A DNA stretch of 33,158 nucleotides from Propylenella binzhouense (GTDB lineage Bacteria; Pseudomonadota; Alphaproteobacteria; Rhizobiales; Afifellaceae): assembly GCF_009866965.1 (NCBI RefSeq), contig NZ_SPKJ01000043.1:1-33158 (forward strand), given 5' to 3'. A program made the position numbers and the translations under genes. How positions within the stretch are numbered: the first letter of the stretch is position 1; every line of letters begins with the position of its first letter. Positions 31,035-33,158 of this stretch are shown here, piece by piece. Below the pieces are notes generated by a model. That model searched no databases. It was not told where the DNA came from and saw only the letters and a list, made by a program, of their open reading frames with translations.

Positions 31035-31517
31035 ATGTCGCGCGACTTCTATGTCGGGCTCGTGATCCTGGCCGGCGCCGCCCTCTACTGGACGGCCGCC
31101 GGCAGGATCCCGATCAGCTTCCTCGACGGCGTCGTCACGGCCTCCACGATGCCGCGGACGCTCGCGCTGGTGCTCGGCATGCTCGCGCTCGCGCTGATGG
31201 GGCAGAGCGTGGCCGCCCGGCTCCGGAACAGCCCCGCCGCCCCGGCGGAGGACGGCGAGCGTCCGACCTGGCGGCAGCATGGCCGGGCGCTCGGCATGCT
31301 CGCCATCGGCATCGGCTTCCTCGCGGCCCTGCCGGTGCTCGGCTACGCCCTCTCGGTCGGGCTCCTCCTCGCCGTCGCCGCCTTCTTCAACGGCCGGCAG
31401 CGGCCGCTGCCGCTCCTCGCCTTCGGGCTCCTCGGAGCGATCCTCTTCTACGCGCTCTTCGTGCTCGTGCTCCGCGTGCCGATGCCGGGCGGCGTCTGGC
31501 CGGAGCTTCCGGGATGA
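31035..31517 (+). CDS. tctB: Tripartite tricarboxylate transporter small membrane subunit (TctB)
   Basis: A 160-residue membrane protein with four predicted helices and the TctB pattern FYVGLVILAGAALYWTA at the start, then a positively charged loop and LGYALSVGLLLAVAAFF. It starts 11 bases after the TctC stop and is followed by TctA after 40 bases. The small subunit is poorly conserved in the family, so the call leans on position and topology. Confidence 0.92.
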   Translation: MSRDFYVGLVILAGAALYWTAAGRIPISFLDGVVTASTMPRTLALVLGMLALALMGQSVAARLRNSPAAPAEDGERPTWRQHGRALGMLAIGIGFLAALPVLGYALSVGLLLAVAAFFNGRQRPLPLLAFGLLGAILFYALFVLVLRVPMPGGVWPELPG

Positions 31518-31557
31518 AAGCGGGGCCGGACCGCGGCATAAGCCGGCCTGGCCGGGC

Positions 31558-33063
31558 ATGAACGGGATCGCGCATGCCTGGGCTGCACTCACCGGAACGC
31601 CGGCGGTGTTCGCGGCCTTCGCCGGCGTCGCCTGGGGCATGCTCGGCGGAGCGCTCCCCGGCATCTCGCCCTCGATCGCGATGGCCCTCCTCCTTCCCTT
31701 CACCTACGGCCTCGACCCGATCACCGCCGTCGTGCTGCTCGGCGCGGTCTATGTCGGCGCGGAATATGGCGGCTCGATCCCGGCCATCCTGATCCGCACG
31801 CCCGGGACGAACTCCGCCGCCGCGACCGTTCTCGACGGCTATGCCATGCATCTCCAGGGCAGGGGCGGCGAGGCGCTCGGCCTGTCGCTCATCTCCGGCG
31901 TGATCGGCGGCCTCGCGGGGCTCCTCCTCCTCATCGTGCTGACCGATCCGCTCGCCCGGGTGGCGCTCCTCTTCACGCCGGCCGCCTATTTCGCCCTCGG
32001 CGTCCTCGGCATCAGCGTGATCGCCTCGCTCTCGTCCGGATCGATCGTGAAGGGGCTCATCGCCGGCGTCGTCGGCCTGATGATCGCCACCGTCGGCACG
32101 GACCCGCTCTCCGGCGTCAACCGCTTCACCTTCGGGCGCGCGGAGCTTCTCGGCGGGATCGAGTTCATCCTGGTGATGATCGGCGTCTTCGCGCTGACCG
32201 AGATCTTCACGCAGTCCGGGCTGCCGGACTGGGACAAGTCGCGCGCCCGCGACACGCACATCAAGCTGCCGAGCTGGGCCATGCTGAAGCGCCTCAGGCT
32301 CGCCCTCGGGCTCGGCATCGGCATCGGCACCTTCGAGGGCGTCATGCCTGGCGCGGGCGGCACCATCGCCTCCTTCATGTCCTACAACGAGGCGCGCCGC
32401 TGGTCGAAGCACCCGGAGGAGTTCGGGAAGGGCTCGCCGGAGGGCATCGCCGCGCCGGAGGCCGCGAACAACGTCGTCGCCGGCACCGCGCTCGTCCCGA
32501 CGCTCGCCTTCGGCATACCGGGCTCGAACTCGACCGCCATCCTGCTCGGCGCGCTGATGATCCACGGCCTGGAGCCGGGGCCGCTGCTCCTCTCCAGGAA
32601 TCCGGACGTGGTCTACGGCCTGTTCGGGGGGCTCCTCGTCGCCAACCTCGCGCAGCTCGTGATCGGCATCCTGATCATGACGCCGGCGATCTGGCTCGTG
32701 AACCGGCCGAAGCCCTATCTCCTCGCCGCGATCTACGTGCTCGTCTTCTCCGGCATCTACACGATCGACCACAGCCTGTTCGATCTCGGCATCGTGCTCG
32801 CCGCCGGCGTGCTCGGCTATCTGATGCGCTGGTTCGGCTTCCCGTTCCTGCCGCTCGTGCTCGGCCTCGTGCTCGGCTACATGATCGAGGCGAACTACCG
32901 GCGCGCGCTCGTCATCTCGAACGGCAGCCACAGCGTGTTCCTGCAGGATCCGGTGAGCGCGCTCCTTCTCGGCCTCGCGGCGATCTTCATCCTCGGCTCG
33001 GCATTCCGCGGCTTCCGCGATGCCCGCCGGCGCGGCGCGGCGCGGCGGGAATCGGCGGCATGA
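31558..33063 (+). CDS. tctA: Tripartite tricarboxylate transporter large membrane subunit (TctA)
   Basis: A 501-residue polytopic protein with about twelve membrane segments. Family blocks are GGALPGISPSIAMALLLPFT (about residues 30-49), EYGGSIPAILIRTPGT, VMPGAGGTIASFMSYNEARR, and APEAANNVVAGTALVPTLAF followed by GIPGSNSTA. ATG 31558 was chosen because the domain begins a few residues later and upstream frames are not family-like. It couples by ATGA to the last gene. Confidence 0.95.
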   Translation: MNGIAHAWAALTGTPAVFAAFAGVAWGMLGGALPGISPSIAMALLLPFTYGLDPITAVVLLGAVYVGAEYGGSIPAILIRTPGTNSAAATVLDGYAMHLQGRGGEALGLSLISGVIGGLAGLLLLIVLTDPLARVALLFTPAAYFALGVLGISVIASLSSGSIVKGLIAGVVGLMIATVGTDPLSGVNRFTFGRAELLGGIEFILVMIGVFALTEIFTQSGLPDWDKSRARDTHIKLPSWAMLKRLRLALGLGIGIGTFEGVMPGAGGTIASFMSYNEARRWSKHPEEFGKGSPEGIAAPEAANNVVAGTALVPTLAFGIPGSNSTAILLGALMIHGLEPGPLLLSRNPDVVYGLFGGLLVANLAQLVIGILIMTPAIWLVNRPKPYLLAAIYVLVFSGIYTIDHSLFDLGIVLAAGVLGYLMRWFGFPFLPLVLGLVLGYMIEANYRRALVISNGSHSVFLQDPVSALLLGLAAIFILGSAFRGFRDARRRGAARRESAA

Positions 33064-33158
33064 GGCTCCACGAGGTCCGGGTCGTCCGCCCCGGCGAGCG
33101 CATCCCGCGCGGGCGCGAGCTCGCCTGGCGGCTGGCGGCGGCGGCGACCGACGACGCG
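33060..33158 (+). CDS. Start of a second MmgE/PrpD-type gene (cut by right edge)
   Basis: Only 33 codons are visible. The ATG overlaps the TctA stop (ATGA), so it belongs to the tct operon. The start MRLHEVRVVRPGERIPRG followed by RELAWRLAAAATDDA resembles the N-terminus of a PrpD subgroup whose members read roughly HxVRxxRSAExLPRxxQLAWKIAExAADP. If so, the tct operon carries its own MmgE/PrpD enzyme in addition to the divergent one. The short length limits certainty. Confidence 0.55.
   Translation, partial: MRLHEVRVVRPGERIPRGRELAWRLAAAATDDA

Noticed and set aside
1-33158. Insertion sequences, integrase or attachment sites marking a genomic island
   Set aside because: No transposase or recombinase motif, no terminal inverted repeats and no tRNA gene were seen; base composition is even throughout.

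Overview
The window is about 70% GC, densely packed, and uses ATG/GTG/TTG starts, frequent 4-base ATGA/GTGA overlaps, Tat and Sec signal peptides, and TTGAC-type -35 boxes. This fits an alphaproteobacterium, most likely of the Hyphomicrobiales (Rhizobiales) type, but no ribosomal or core marker gene is present to fix the taxon. I see no tRNA, rRNA, CRISPR array, transposase, phage gene or replication origin. The region is a string of uptake-plus-catabolism modules, each an importer next to one or more hydrolases, decarboxylases or oxidoreductases.

Region A (1-5085, minus): a polyamine/opine-type ABC importer (solute-binding protein, two permeases, ATPase cut by the left edge) with an AtzA/TrzN-type amidohydrolase set between permease and ATPase. 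Region B (5086-10772, plus): a LacI-family regulator with a good candidate operator, then a TrpXYZ-type ABC importer (permease, ATPase, lipid-free binding protein) ending in a UbiD-family prFMN decarboxylase with its Arg-Glu-Glu triad intact. Region C (10850-12109, minus): an EntS-like MFS exporter.

Region D (12245-25284) is the most distinctive part. A leftward Dpp/Opp-type binding protein and a rightward eight-gene run flank an XRE-cupin regulator. The rightward run is a 784-residue divergent amidase, DppF, DppD, DppB, DppC, a second paralogous binding protein, a peptide-amidase-like amidase and an AtzH-like NTF2-fold protein. The two outward-facing transcription units begin with an almost identical 37-bp operator/promoter element (30 of 37 positions, 7 mismatches, including TTGACA). 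I infer a single regulon for uptake and hydrolysis of an amidated peptide-like or ureido compound. A 54-bp imperfect inverted repeat lies between the first amidase and dppF.

Region E (25333-27561, minus): a family-3 amino-acid-type binding protein three bases upstream of a highly divergent SDF (DctA/GltP-like) carrier that has lost the canonical Na+ and substrate residues; this may be a binding-protein-dependent secondary transporter. Region F (27805-33158): an SDR-fold protein lacking the catalytic Ser and Tyr, an MmgE/PrpD protein, a complete tripartite tricarboxylate transporter (TctC, TctB, TctA), and the start of what looks like a second MmgE/PrpD gene cut by the right edge.
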